Source of the DNA: Blumeriella jaapii
Taxonomy: Eukaryota; Ascomycota; Leotiomycetes; Helotiales; Drepanopezizaceae
Length of the DNA stretch: 64,000 bases
Assembly: GCA_009599575.1 (NCBI GenBank)
Contig: VWND01000064.1
Span: 744,001 to 808,000 of the forward strand
Direction: 5' to 3'
Shown: piece after piece, positions 33,599-43,763 of the stretch
How positions within the stretch are numbered: position 1 is the first letter of the stretch
How the letters are laid out: every line of letters begins with the position of its first letter
Translations under genes and position numbers: made by a program
Notes under the pieces: generated by a model
What the model saw: only the letters and a program-made list of their open reading frames with translations
Told to the model about the DNA's origin: nothing
Database searches by the model: none

Positions 33599-34958
33599 CT
33601 ATCGACTCTCCCCCGGGACAGACCGACACTCGCGGAACAACACCACGGCGCGGACGTTGCCGGATCCCCTGACACAGATCTTACGCTCATCTCGTTCCTC
33701 AACAACAAACGGCCGGCCATCAGATTCCGGGTCGTCACGCCAGATCTCCAGCCGGTGTTCTCCTAGAAGCGAGTTCATGCGGAGAGACGTTCCAGCGACA
33801 CGCCACGCCTGGGCAGCATCGCCTACCTCCATCACCAGGACCTTGGCATCAAATCTTGCGTAGAGGACGAGAAGACGGGTGTAGAAAGCATCTTCGTCTG
33901 GGCCATCGCTGTGCTGCAGGGCGGAAGTCGAGTGGCTGCATTTCAGAGGCGGAGAAGGCACAAGCGCACGCCGCGGCTCGAAGTTGCGGACCGAGCGTGT
34001 CGTGGAGGTGTTGTATTGCTCGGTGGACACGTACGGCGGGTTGGAGATGAGGATGTCGACATGCGGCGACTGGAGTGGTGTTTGGCGGGTCTCGAAGATA
34101 TCCGCGATGCTGAATTGGACCTGAGCGGCGTGTGTTGCGTGGTCCAGAGCAGCGCTTGCCTGGAGATGGCCGGCGGTCACATTCCGTGTGAGGTTCTCCC
34201 GGGCGAGAGATACGGCGGTGGGACTCACGTCTAGCCCGTGGATCTGGAGATGGGGAAACTGGGGATGGAGGAGGGAGTGGAGAAGCAGCGATATACTGGG
34301 AGTGAGAGGGGGGTCAGCAGCGGTATGAGCCCAACTCTTGAGAGACAAGAGAGCCATGAGAATCCAGAATCGGACAGAGAAGGGAGGAGAGGCTCTCCGG
34401 GTAAAGTACCTACCACCCACTTCCCGAGCACATATCCAAGATGGTCAAGGGCGTGCCTTCACGGCGGCCTCTCTCGGACCGCACCAGCGCTGAATGCAGG
34501 TCATCTTGCAGCAAGAGCTTCGCCAGGTAGCTTGTGTAAGCTTCCGTCTCGGGCCTGTAGGGACAACCATCAGCACCAGTTCCATCACGTGGGATCGTAC
34601 TCCGAACCAGGAGGAAGACGGGAGGGAGAGAGGGAGTAAGGGAAGGGAAGGGAAGTGAGTACCTTGGAATCAGCACCCCCGGTCGACACTGAATGTCCAG
34701 CTCTCCGAAAGGCTGCGAGCCGAGGATATACTGCAAGGGCTCGGCTCTAGAGCGGCGTTGGCAGAGACGGAAGAGAAGCTTGCGGGCGTGGTGTGAAGAG
34801 GTCGGGCGCAGCGTCTCGACGTGTTCTGTCAGCCAGCGGAGTTCGTTGATAGAGGATTCAAGAGTGCGGGCGCCTTGGAGCACGAGGGGGAGGAGGGGGG
34901 ACTTGTTGTTGTTGTTGTTGTAAGCGCGGCGGATTAGCGAGGGAGGGAGCCGAGGCAT
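33599..34958 (-). CDS. MTQ1: HemK/PrmC-type N5-glutamine methyltransferase
   Basis: An S-adenosylmethionine-dependent methyltransferase of the HemK/PrmC family. Fungal Mtq1 methylates the glutamine of the GGQ motif in mitochondrial release factor; that role is assigned here by homology. Three exons (34958-34663, 34554-34414, 34295-33599) give 377 residues; introns are 108 and 118 bases. The N-terminal helical domain is followed by the family segment EPLQYILGSQPFGELD and the PETE-like segment RPETEAY. The SAM-binding motif is LDMCSGSGC (about 138-146), then GLDVSPTAVSLA, and the catalytic NPPY sits at 231-234. The frame extends upstream of 34958 only to a TTG, so I took the ATG. The C-terminus beyond NPPY is longer than in bacterial PrmC, with a fungal-specific insert. 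Confidence 0.88.
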
Positions 34959-37091
34959 CGAATTAGGGGTCAATGAGCGTGGGGAGGTGTTGACCAGTAG
35001 AGGAGGACAAAGGGTTTTATGGCATCGTTGCGTCGGGATTGGAGCATGGAAGTGGGTGAGGGCTGTAAACCGTCATGGAGATGGTGTTGTTGATATAAAC
35101 TCGGTTGCATTTAAGTTTTAAGGTACTGTACTGTAAAATCAGTTACAGTACAAGCTTACGGGGCCCAGACGGCTACGGCCCGCGTCGGATATCTTGGCTT
35201 GGCAGAGAAGCTTTTCTCATCGTCGTGTCCTCGAGCTCTCTTCCAGAGAGCATCAAGTGGCCATGTAACATTCTACTTACATCTGAGCCGTGGACGCCGA
35301 GAGAATGAGAATAATTATGAAATCAATGAACGTCTAGCAGATAGGACGCTTGCAACGCCGCAGTCCTAGGACCTCCCACAGGGTACGGAAACGTGCCAAG
35401 TGAAATGTAAACACAAAATATATACGTAGTAAAAAAGCAAAAACCACTAGCTTTGCAGCGCCAACAAAGCCATAGAGCTCAGAATCATCTTAGGCAATTC
35501 CCAACAAGGAGATCTCGTGTTTGAGTACTTTTTCTTTTGGCGTTGCATGCAGTTCGAAAGTCTACTCGTCTGACACGTGATTCAAGTCATATGCCCTTGA
35601 GCGCTCGCTTCGCTTGCGCATTTGTTTACAGCATTAGCTAGTAGACAAGACATTTGATTTGCACAACACTCTCCTGTGCCGCCGGATCACCCGATAGCCC
35701 AGGCCTCAAGGAGACAAGGAGGCAAAATAAAGATGCCTAGTTGCCAGCTCATGTCAGAAACCAGGCACGGGTCATCAAGAGGGAGCAGACCCGAGCATGT
35801 TTACACTCGTTCGACAGGGGGGGTCTGCCTGGATGATCGAAAGACGGAGAAGCGAGTTCAGTTCCATGTGGGTGGATGCACTCGAGTTCTGACGTGGTTG
35901 GTTTGTTGACATCCATGGGGAAGTTCGACATCTCGATCCCCCGCTCCGACCGCTCATCGTTAGCTCGACTCGACGGAGCCACTCGGGGTCCCGGACGGCG
36001 AGACACCATTTTCACGTTCTAGAGGGAAAACTTGTTTGCGGCGCGGGGTGTGATGATGCGTGGAATACGAGGAGGGTGAGGTATTGTAGGAGATGGATGA
36101 ACAACATGATGCGATGCGATGCGCGGTGATGATACATGGTATGCGCGCACCGGATCGCGTCGCATGATTTGCAGCGAGCGAGACCACAGAAAAGCGATTG
36201 GGCGATGATGTAACAAGCGGGCCGAGGGCGGGAGGGGGGAGGTGGGGAAGTGGGAGGTGGGATGATAATCGGAGATGCGCGTTTATGAGAGGTACAGCAC
36301 AGTACAGTCATGTCGTGTACATCGCAAGCATAGGATGTACATACATACCGTAGATGCGGATTGAGCCAGCGAGATGGGAGAATTCCATCATCCCGATCGC
36401 AATCCGGGATTCGCATGCAGATGCAGATGCAGACGCAGATATGACTGACCTGATACCGACATCCAGGTTTGGTGGTTTTGATCTGTTTCGCTCGGGAAAA
36501 GCAAAGGGGAGGTACATGATCGTACGAGAGGCCAACACGTATGTATGTATGTGTGTGTACGCGTTCTCGGGCAATTCCAAGCACAACTACCACAAGCACA
36601 GCTACACTACAACAAGCACAGCTACCACAACCACAACCACAACAGTCTCAACAGCCTCAACAACGACAACAACAACAACAACAGAAGCGAGGAGACTGGA
36701 CGGGCCAAGCGAGCCAATCATGGCTCCGTGTGGCTTGACCCCGCTGACGTCGTTGGAGTCTGGATCGATGTCGGACTGGCTGTTTTGGGTCTGGCTACTT
36801 CTCGTTCGTTCCCCCCTCGCGCGACTGCGCCTGCCTTGCCTGCCTCGACTCGTGACGTCATCGGCATAGCTTGAGCTCTGGCCCCTCCTTCCTGTTTCGA
36901 TTTCCGCCTGAGGCCCCCGAGGCCCCCCGTCCTCCTCCCCGCCCGCCACTACTTAAGACCGTCGTCCCCCTCTTTTTATCCCTTCCTTTCCATCACCCTC
37001 CACATCCACATTCACATTCCACATCCACAACTCTCACATCACATTCTCACTCACCCTTCTCAAACCTTCCAACCTTCCAACCTCACGCAAA
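34959..37091. other. Intergenic region before the GRG-1-like gene
   Basis: About 2.1 kb between divergent genes. It holds a TACTG/TACAG pair near 35125-35152, the repeat at 35328-35420, ATGCAGATGCAGATGCAGACGCAG near 36412-36440, a TATG/TG tract at 36540-36556 and a CAA-rich tract at 36580-36690. The final 150 bases before 37092 are pyrimidine-rich with CACATCCACA repeats and are probably the leader of the GRG-1-like gene. C4T-type stretches (CCCCT) at about 36900-36975 could be stress-response elements. Confidence 0.5.
35328..35420 (+). repeat. Small dispersed repeat, copy A
   Basis: AACGTCTAGC, then after a variable spacer TCCTAGGACCTCCCA, GGGTACGG and ACGTGC, then an A/T-rich end. The same blocks occur in the same order and strand at 41053-41135. 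I estimate about 75-80% identity over some 80 bases by eye. The family is unknown to me. Confidence 0.65.
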
Positions 37092-37568
37092 ATGGATACC
37101 ATCAAGGTACGCAGCCATCTCCTCCCTCTCTCTCCTTGCATCCGCCCCTTCTCGTATCATGTCAGCCAAGATGGCGATTGCTTCAACCTCCTCCCATTCC
37201 TCAACCATTGCCCCCTCCAATCCTCACCTCCTTCCCTGATCCCTTCCTACCCATCCTCTAACACCTCCTCCCACAGAACGCCGCCAACTACGTCGCCGAG
37301 TCCGTCCAGGGCGGAGGTGCTGCTGCTTCCAAGGAGGCCAACAAGCAAGTCGCCAAGGACGGTGATGCCAGCCTCACCACCCGTGCCTCTGCCGCCAAGG
37401 ATGCCGTCTCCGACAAGCTTGACCAGACTCAGCATGACACTAAGGCTGATGTCCACAAGGGTATGTCTTCCTGTTTATCTCTTGCCTCTTCATCCCTCCT
37501 CAATGTGCATCTGCGACACGATGGAAAGCATGGATGCTAACGATCTCACAGAGGCCGCTAAGCACTAA
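37092..37568 (+). CDS. GRG-1/CCG-1-type glucose-repressible protein
   Basis: A 71-residue hydrophilic protein of the glucose-repressible-gene (grg-1) / clock-controlled-gene (ccg-1) family of Neurospora. Its members are among the most abundant transcripts during starvation, stress and conidiation; the molecular role is unknown. Three exons: 37092-37106, 37277-37460 and 37552-37568, with introns of 170 and 91 bases (branch GCTAAC before the second acceptor). The spliced product starts MDTIKNAANYVAESVQG, contains SKEANKQVAKD and TRASAAKDAVSDKLDQ, and ends DVHKEAAKH, matching the family along its whole length. The very short first and last exons make this gene easy to miss. The pyrimidine-rich leader and CCCCT motifs upstream fit a stress- or carbon-regulated promoter, which is an inference. 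Confidence 0.93.
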   Translation: MDTIKVRSHLLPLSPCIRPFSYHVSQDGDCFNLLPFLNHCPLQSSPPSLIPSYPSSNTSSHRTPPTTSPSPSRAEVLLLPRRPTSKSPRTVMPASPPVPLPPRMPSPTSLTRLSMTLRLMSTRVCLPVYLLPLHPSSMCICDTMESMDANDLTEAAKH

Positions 37569-38384
37569 ATCACATCTCTCTCTCGACCGACATACCTCAT
37601 GACTGTACGATGACGGAATTGGGTGGCATGGCGTATGGGATGGGATCGCATGGATCGATGGTGCATGGCTTTTCTCGTTGATGACCTGAAGGAAAGGGTG
37701 GTCTCGTGGATACCCCGACTGCTATAGTCAATTCAGTGCCAGACGTTGCCAACACATGTCAATGTTCATTTGTGATTCGTGACATGGTGATTATTCTGTC
37801 CCGTTCGTAACTTTGCTATGATCCTACTAAGATGGTGGTACTGAAGTTTTTTTTCTTTATACAGGACCAGTACTCAAAAACGATCCTTCTTCATGTTCAG
37901 CTTCCAGCCTCCCCTGTTAAATTGTTGTATATCTTCTCCCTACTAGCATCAATCACTTCTGTTCTTCCACCCTGGCTAGAAACATTTGCCCACCTAGTCT
38001 TTGTCAGTCTACCTGCTTCTCTCCTTACCCGCCTTTCTGACTCAGAAGGAGAAATGGGTTAGTGTCTAGTTGAAGACCATTCCGGTAGCCAAAAATGTTT
38101 TTCTCCACCTTTTGGCATTTACTTACCTGTAACATCCATCCACCTATTCTTTTGCCCACTCACCTCCCTACCTACCTGACTACCATCCTATTCGCATATC
38201 TGCCTCAAAAATGCATTTTCCAGCTATCGAGATGGTCTCCAACTAGGCATTGTCCCTTTTTTTTTTGGTTTTCTTTTTTCTTCTGTATCTTTCTTTTTTC
38301 GCGGGGGTTTTTTTTTTTTTTTTTTTTATGATATTCAGCTTTGGTTTTTCCTTAGCTGTTTGTCTTTTCTTCCTACCGATCTAG

Positions 38385-38420
<36 letters not shown>

Positions 38421-39227
38421 CGATTTGTTTGTCCGTTTTAGGAAAATGTTCTTCGGCTGCGCGGGTCGGGTGGGCTTCGACTAGATAGGGAGGTGGGTAG
38501 GTAGGTACCTAGATAGGGAGGTGGGTAGGTAGCGAGCGAGTGGGTGAGTGAGTGGGTGAGTGAGTGAGTGAGTGAGTGAGTGAGTGCGTTAGCCGTTTCT
38601 TGTTGTTTTCTTTCTTTTTTCTTCTTTCTTTCTGGATGGATAAAAACCGGTGAAATTGGTAGGTAGGCTAGTAGGTAGGTTTGTGGTCGAAAGGGATAGA
38701 GATAGGGAGGCGTGTTTTGATATGTGCTTTTTCATGGTTCAATTAGCTTTCTGAGGATAGGAATGGGATCGTCATGGCTCACTACTTGCTGGATTTTTAG
38801 GAGTGACGGGTGATTTTTTTTTTCCCGCCCCTTTTTCTTTTGGTAGATCGTTTTGCTCTATGGACTGGGGAGAGGGGTGGGTGGGGAGGGGGGATGGGGG
38901 GGGGGGTGATATGTTCGAATCTTGCGTTGCTTCTGATCATGACTTTTTTCTGCTTGTTTTGGTTAACATGCTAATTTAAGCACTCTTCACACGCTGGAAG
39001 ATGTGTTTCTTTTCTGCTACTAGAGCAAGATCAAATTATCTGCCATCGAAGATTTGTACGGTTTTTGTTTTGAAGCAGGGGTCAATTCTACAGTGTAATT
39101 AGCGAGTCCCACCCCGCGTCGCCTTTCCACACAAGCTCCAAGCTCCAGCTCTTCCGAAACATTGACAACCTCCAATTCCCCATCCCACCAGCACCACGCC
39201 CCCGCGACGACGACGACCAAAACAACA
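37569..39227. other. Intergenic region with many microsatellites
   Basis: No gene is supported. It holds a T run at 38311-38329, TTGC repeats at 38384-38420, GGTAGGTA units at about 38490-38535, GTGA repeats at 38540-38586 and a G run near 38890-38910. The first 300 bases are presumably the 3' UTR of the GRG-1-like gene. Confidence 0.55.
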
Positions 39228-39734
39228 ATGGACACCCTCGCCGAGCAACTCGACACCACCACAGTCCTCTCCCTCGGCGCCGTCGTCGCCATCCTCACCA
39301 CGGCCTACAGCCTCTCCGTCATCCTCCTCCCGCGCAGCACGACGACGGCGCACACGCGCGTCCTCTTCATCTGGCACCTCTTCGACTTCCTCATCCACAG
39401 CATCTTCGAGGGATCTTTCCTGTACAACTGCTTCTTCGCGTCGGCGCCCGCGCCCGCGCACCTCCTCCCAACGAACCACTTCCTGGGCCGGCCCGACCGC
39501 GTCTTCGGCAGCCGCTACGCCGACAACTGGGCCGCGCAGCTGTGGATGGTGTACGCGAAGGCGGACCGGCGCTGGGCTGAGGCCGACCTCACGGTCGTGA
39601 GTCTGGAGCTGCTGACGGTGCTGGGCGCGGGCCCGCTGGCGCTGTGGATCTGCTATGCCATTTGGAGGGGGGATGTGATGCGTGGGTTTTGGATGGTGGT
39701 TTTGGCAACGGGGGAGCTGTATGGAGGTCTGGAG

Positions 39735-39783
<49 letters not shown>

Positions 39784-40171
39784 ATTTCTCTTCTGTTCTC
39801 TCTCTCTCCCTCTCCCCCTCTCTTTACCTCTGTCTCTCTCTTTTTCACACACGCACACACACTCTCTCTTCTTGATTTTTTGAATCCTGATATACCTACC
39901 CTCTCGAACCAACGTGCCGCTGCTAACGCAACTCGCCCCCCTAACAGGCTTCATGACCTTCTGCCCCGAGTGGCTCACGGGCAGTGAGAACCTCGACACG
40001 AGCAACTTCATGTTCCTGTGGGTCTACCTGGTCTTCTTCAACATGCTGTGGGTCGTGCTGCCGCTGTACGCCATCTGGTACGCGTACGTCGACATGCGGG
40101 ATGCGTTTCTGGTGCGGAAGGGACTGGCGCTGGCGAGCTTGAAGACACAGGGCGAGTTGAAGAGGAGGTGA
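39228..40171 (+). CDS. Emopamil-binding (EXPERA domain) membrane protein
   Basis: A multi-pass membrane protein of the EBP/EXPERA family. The family includes the sterol delta8-delta7 isomerase; filamentous fungi normally use the unrelated ERG2 enzyme for that step, so the substrate here is uncertain. Two exons (39228-39726 and 39948-40171) give 240 residues. Hydrophobic segments lie at about 15-35, 45-62, 120-145 and 185-205. The EBP pattern is visible: WHLFDFLIHSIFEGSFLYN with the His and Glu used by the isomerase, AAQLWMVYAKADRRW, and PLALWICYAI. Splicing joins ELYG to GFMTFCPEWL, which fits the family. The 221-base intron is long for this window because it carries a TTTC microsatellite and CT/CA tracts. 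An ER location is inferred. Confidence 0.87.
39735..39782 (+). repeat. TTTC microsatellite inside an intron
   Basis: About twelve copies of TTTC within the intron of the EXPERA gene, followed by CT-rich and CACA-rich sequence up to 39870. It is downstream of the donor and well before the branch point. Confidence 0.85.
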
Positions 40172-42518
40172 GGATGAGGCGTGGTGGAGGATATACCATA
40201 GTGTGGACAGAGGTAGAGAAAGGCGGCGGAGTGGTAGGGAGATCGCGCTACATCCTGGTATACACCGGTGTTGGTTCTTCTTGGTGTCGATATATTATGC
40301 TATCTTGGTATGTAGATGGGTAGATATAAGTTTCAGCTAGAAAAGAAGGAAGGCCAGTCAGCCTGCCTAGCAATTTTTCCATATCTACATAACTCGTTCC
40401 TCCCCCCTTCCTTCTTCCCACTGCTCTGCTCGGCAACGATTACACTTGCACGCCAATCGTCGTCATGGGGGAAGCCACGCATTGGCAAAGCCAGATTCAA
40501 GCCCCTACCTACCTACCTACCTACCTACCTACCTTAGCCTGTCACGTAAGTACATCTCCTCCTCCTCCTCCACCTCCACGTCTTCTCCCTTTTCTATTCC
40601 TTAAGCAGAACCCCAACCCCAGTTCAGGCACCTCCACAGCTTAGTCTACCCCTCTGATATCCGATCCTTCCCCTCCACCTCTTCGATGTCGTCGAGGGCT
40701 GGGTTCGCATGCGGCGCTTGCGTTGCTGTCGTTGGGGCGGTTTTCTTTCCCTGTCTCTTCTTTTACCTACTTCCTATTCCATCCTGTTCTTTTCTTTTCT
40801 CTCCTTTCCTCTTCCACCTTCACGAGTCGCGTATATCGGCGTTTTGCTTGCGCAAATTCAAGGGCTTGTTAAAAGGGGGATTTGAGCCCCGTGGCAAAGC
40901 CTCGAAATCTAGGATGGAAACTTGGGGTTGATGTTTGGGTATCGCGGAGGGGGTTTTGTTCTTTATATAAGAAATGAGTTTATAGGTTGGTGTGCTTCGC
41001 TTTCCGCAATGGGAGATGGGGGGGTAGTAGTAGTAGCAGTAGTAGTATTGATTAACGTCTAGCGAAGTGCAGCCGAAAGGCTGCCATCCTAGGACCTCCC
41101 AGGGGGTACGGAGACGTGCTAAGCTAAGGAATTAAATACAAAGTACGACCCCGAAAGCAATTCGTTATGGTACAACCACTGCTGCTGGGGGGGGGGGGGG
41201 GCGGACGACAATGGAAAGGGAAGCGAGAAAGGAGAATGGTCGGAAGTGGGAAGCATGTAGGAAGCGAAGAAAGCCTTGCTGAAACGGGCTCCTTTCTGTG
41301 TAGAGTCTCTTCTCGGCATGTATAAATACATGCAAAGTATCTCTCTCATCATGTCTTCCCCAGATCAACGGACAAACTTGGATGCAACAGACATCTGTCA
41401 CCCCCCCCCCCCCCGCAAAAAAGCTTCTAGCTATACCGGGCCCAAGAAATAAAAAAGAGAAAGCAAAGCGTACAGACGTCGTTACCAACCCTGCTGTAAC
41501 CGGCCCTAAGTAACCATTTCAGCCGCAGTTCTCTTTCAATCAACATGACTTTCCGCCGTCAAAATTCGGGACGTCACTGTCGCATCGGTACGTAAGGTAG
41601 GGAGGTAGTAGGGAGAAGGAAGCCGCAGCTTGCAGTACATTCCTAAGAGAGAACGACAGACAGTTGGTCCTCCGACAGCAGCAACAGGAGCGAGTTCGTT
41701 CAGGATCCTCTCGGGGTCCGCGACGCTGGACCACCACTCTCCCTCCCTGTAACAGGAAAGGAGGAAAAGAGCCTCAGAACAAGTCTCTCTTGTCTTCCTG
41801 GGCTGCGTGGATTTGAGTTTCGGGTCTCTACCTAGGTAGGTAGTGAGATGTTGTTTTTCCTATTGCTTACCTACTCTCCTGTTTTCCTATCTGGGAAAAC
41901 AGAGGGGAGGGCGGGGGAGGGGGGGGGTGTTTGTTACCCGAGCGTTAACCCGCTGAGTCTACCTAGCTAGGTAGCCGAAACAAGGGCGTTGGGGAGAGAG
42001 CCTTGCGCTTCTTGGTTCGATCATATACAGTACATACATAGGGCGGGTCTTGCACGGCGTGCTGGATGCAGAACTGGCGTGGATCGGAGCGTGGGATTAT
42101 TGCCGTCGCGAACTTGCCATGGTGCTGCAAACTTGCGTTGCGGCCTGTCTTTTTGTTCTAGACGAGTCGTGACGGTTGGTGAAGTAAGGGTTTGGTGAGA
42201 GTTGGGGCGGGGCGCGCGCGGTTGAACCGGAATACCAGGTTTTGCTGATCTGGGAAGATGTTGTGCTGGAGAAGGGTGTTTGCGTTTGGCATGATTTTGA
42301 TGTCGATTCTTTGGTTCCTGGTGTTGATCTCTCGGATTGCCGAGTGTCCACGATGATGGATCACAATCGTTCGTCACTCGACGACGCGAATCTCGTCAAA
42401 AGTGTCGGCCAGGTATGATGGCCACATTATCCGAACGACACAGAGCCTTTCAATCAGTATTCAGGTGCTAATGCTTTTTTGATTCTGTGAATCAACCAAT
42501 TCCAGCAGGGTGTTTAGT
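40172..42518. other. Intergenic region between converging genes
   Basis: About 2.3 kb with no convincing gene. It holds CTAC repeats at 40504-40535, a GTA tract near 41025-41047, the repeat at 41053-41135, G or C runs at 41188-41202 and 41400-41414, and palindrome-like CTACCTAGGTAGGTAG near 41830 and CTACCTAGCTAGGTAG near 41960. Confidence 0.55.
41053..41135 (+). repeat. Small dispersed repeat, copy B
   Basis: Second copy of the repeat at 35328: AACGTCTAGC, ATCCTAGGACCTCCCA, GGGGTACGG, GACGTGCTAAG, then GCTAAGGAATTAAAT. The final block also resembles a short stretch at 9968-9990. Confidence 0.65.
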
Positions 42519-43763
42519 CTACTTCAAAGCAGGAGTGTCGGCAAACAAGCTCGACATCATAGCCTCGGGATACCTCGATCCATGCACCTCGGCGCTATCC
42601 ACCAGCTGTCGAATCTCCTTTATCTCAGCCGCCGTCAACTTAACATCCAGCGCGCCCAAGTTCTCCTCCAGATACTTAATCTTCTTCGTTCCTGGAATCG
42701 GGAAGATGTCATCTCCCTGCGCCATCAGCCACGCCAGCGTCAACTGACCAGCCGTGCACCCCTTCTTCCTCGCCAGCTCCTGGATGCCGTCCACCAGCCT
42801 CAAGTTCTTCGAGAAGTTCTCCTCGCTGAAACGCGGGGCGAACTTGCGGAAGTCGCCCTCCTCAAAGTCGGCGGGGGATTTGTACTGGCCGGTGAGGACG
42901 CCGCGGCCGAGCGGCGAATAGGCGACGGTGGCGATGCCGAGCTCGCGACAGGTGGCAAGGAGCGCGATCTGGGCCTGCTCGATGTCGGTGGCGAAAGGCG
43001 AGTACTCGATCTGCACGGCGTCGATGTGGTGGACCTTTTCTGCGCGGCGCAGCGTGTCCGAGGAGACCTCTGACAGGCCAAGGTACTTGATCTTTCCCGC
43101 CCTGTTGAGGCCATGGTCAGTATGCGTCTTCCACTTGACGTATCACATGTATTCATGGGAAAGATAAAAAGACAGGAATAGGGGTACATGCTTCTTCAAA
43201 TCGGCCATGGCCTCGACCGTCTGCTCGATAGGCGTCTTGCCATCGACGCGGTGGCAGTAGTAGAGATCGATAGTCTCGACGCCCAGTCGCTTCAAGCTCT
43301 TCTCGCACGCCTGCTTGCAGTACTCGGGCGAGGAGTCGATCTCACGCTTCATGTGCTCACCCTCGCCTACGATCTTGTTGGCGAACTTCGTGGCGAGGAA
43401 GATGTCGTTCCGCTTGCCGGTCTTGAGGAACCTGTTGCACTGTTACCTCTATGCAACGACCTGAAACCCACATCTTTTCCGTCGACGTGGCGGGCGAAGA
43501 CCCGTTCGGGAGTGCACGATTACGAAGGGAAGAACAAGAACTCGTATGTACCATTTTCCGACCAGATCTTCCGAATCGCCGTACATGTCGGCCGAGTCCC
43601 AGAAGGTCTCGCCCAGCTCGTACGCGCGGTCCAAGACCTTGAATCTCTCCTCGTCCGACTCGGTTTTTCCATAAAAAGAGCTCAAGCCCATCAAACCGAA
43701 GCCGAGAGCTGGGATCGAAGGGCCGTTCTTCCCGAGCTTGCGGGTCGCGAGTGTGGGTGCCAT
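42519..43763 (-). CDS. Aldo-keto reductase
   Basis: An NADP-dependent oxidoreductase of the aldo-keto reductase superfamily, close in layout to the YakC/AKR13 and pyridoxal-reductase types, probably cytosolic. Three exons (43763-43552, 43431-43192, 43101-42519) give 344 residues. The catalytic tetrad can be read: Asp56 and Tyr61 (DSADMY), Lys86 (LATKF) and His131 (YYCHRVD). The barrel motifs GLMGLSSFYG, YLGLSEVS, VAYSPLGRGVLTG and PIPGTKK (nicotinamide and phosphate contacts) are all present. The second intron (43191-43102) uses a GC donor (GCATGT) with a normal CAG acceptor. Reading it this way gives DLKKAGKIKYLGLSE, the expected family sequence, whereas the neighbouring GT leaves the frame broken. 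No partner genes indicate the substrate. Confidence 0.92.

Noticed and set aside
36541..36874. Asn/Gln/Thr-rich frames that looked like a prion-like protein
   Set aside because: They come from a CAA/ACA microsatellite, read in several frames, with no supported start or splice sites.
41820..41980. Palindromic CTACCTAGGTAGGTAG and CTACCTAGCTAGGTAG as possible mobile-element ends
   Set aside because: CTAC/GTAG microsatellites are common across 38-42 kb, and the two sites enclose nothing resembling an element.
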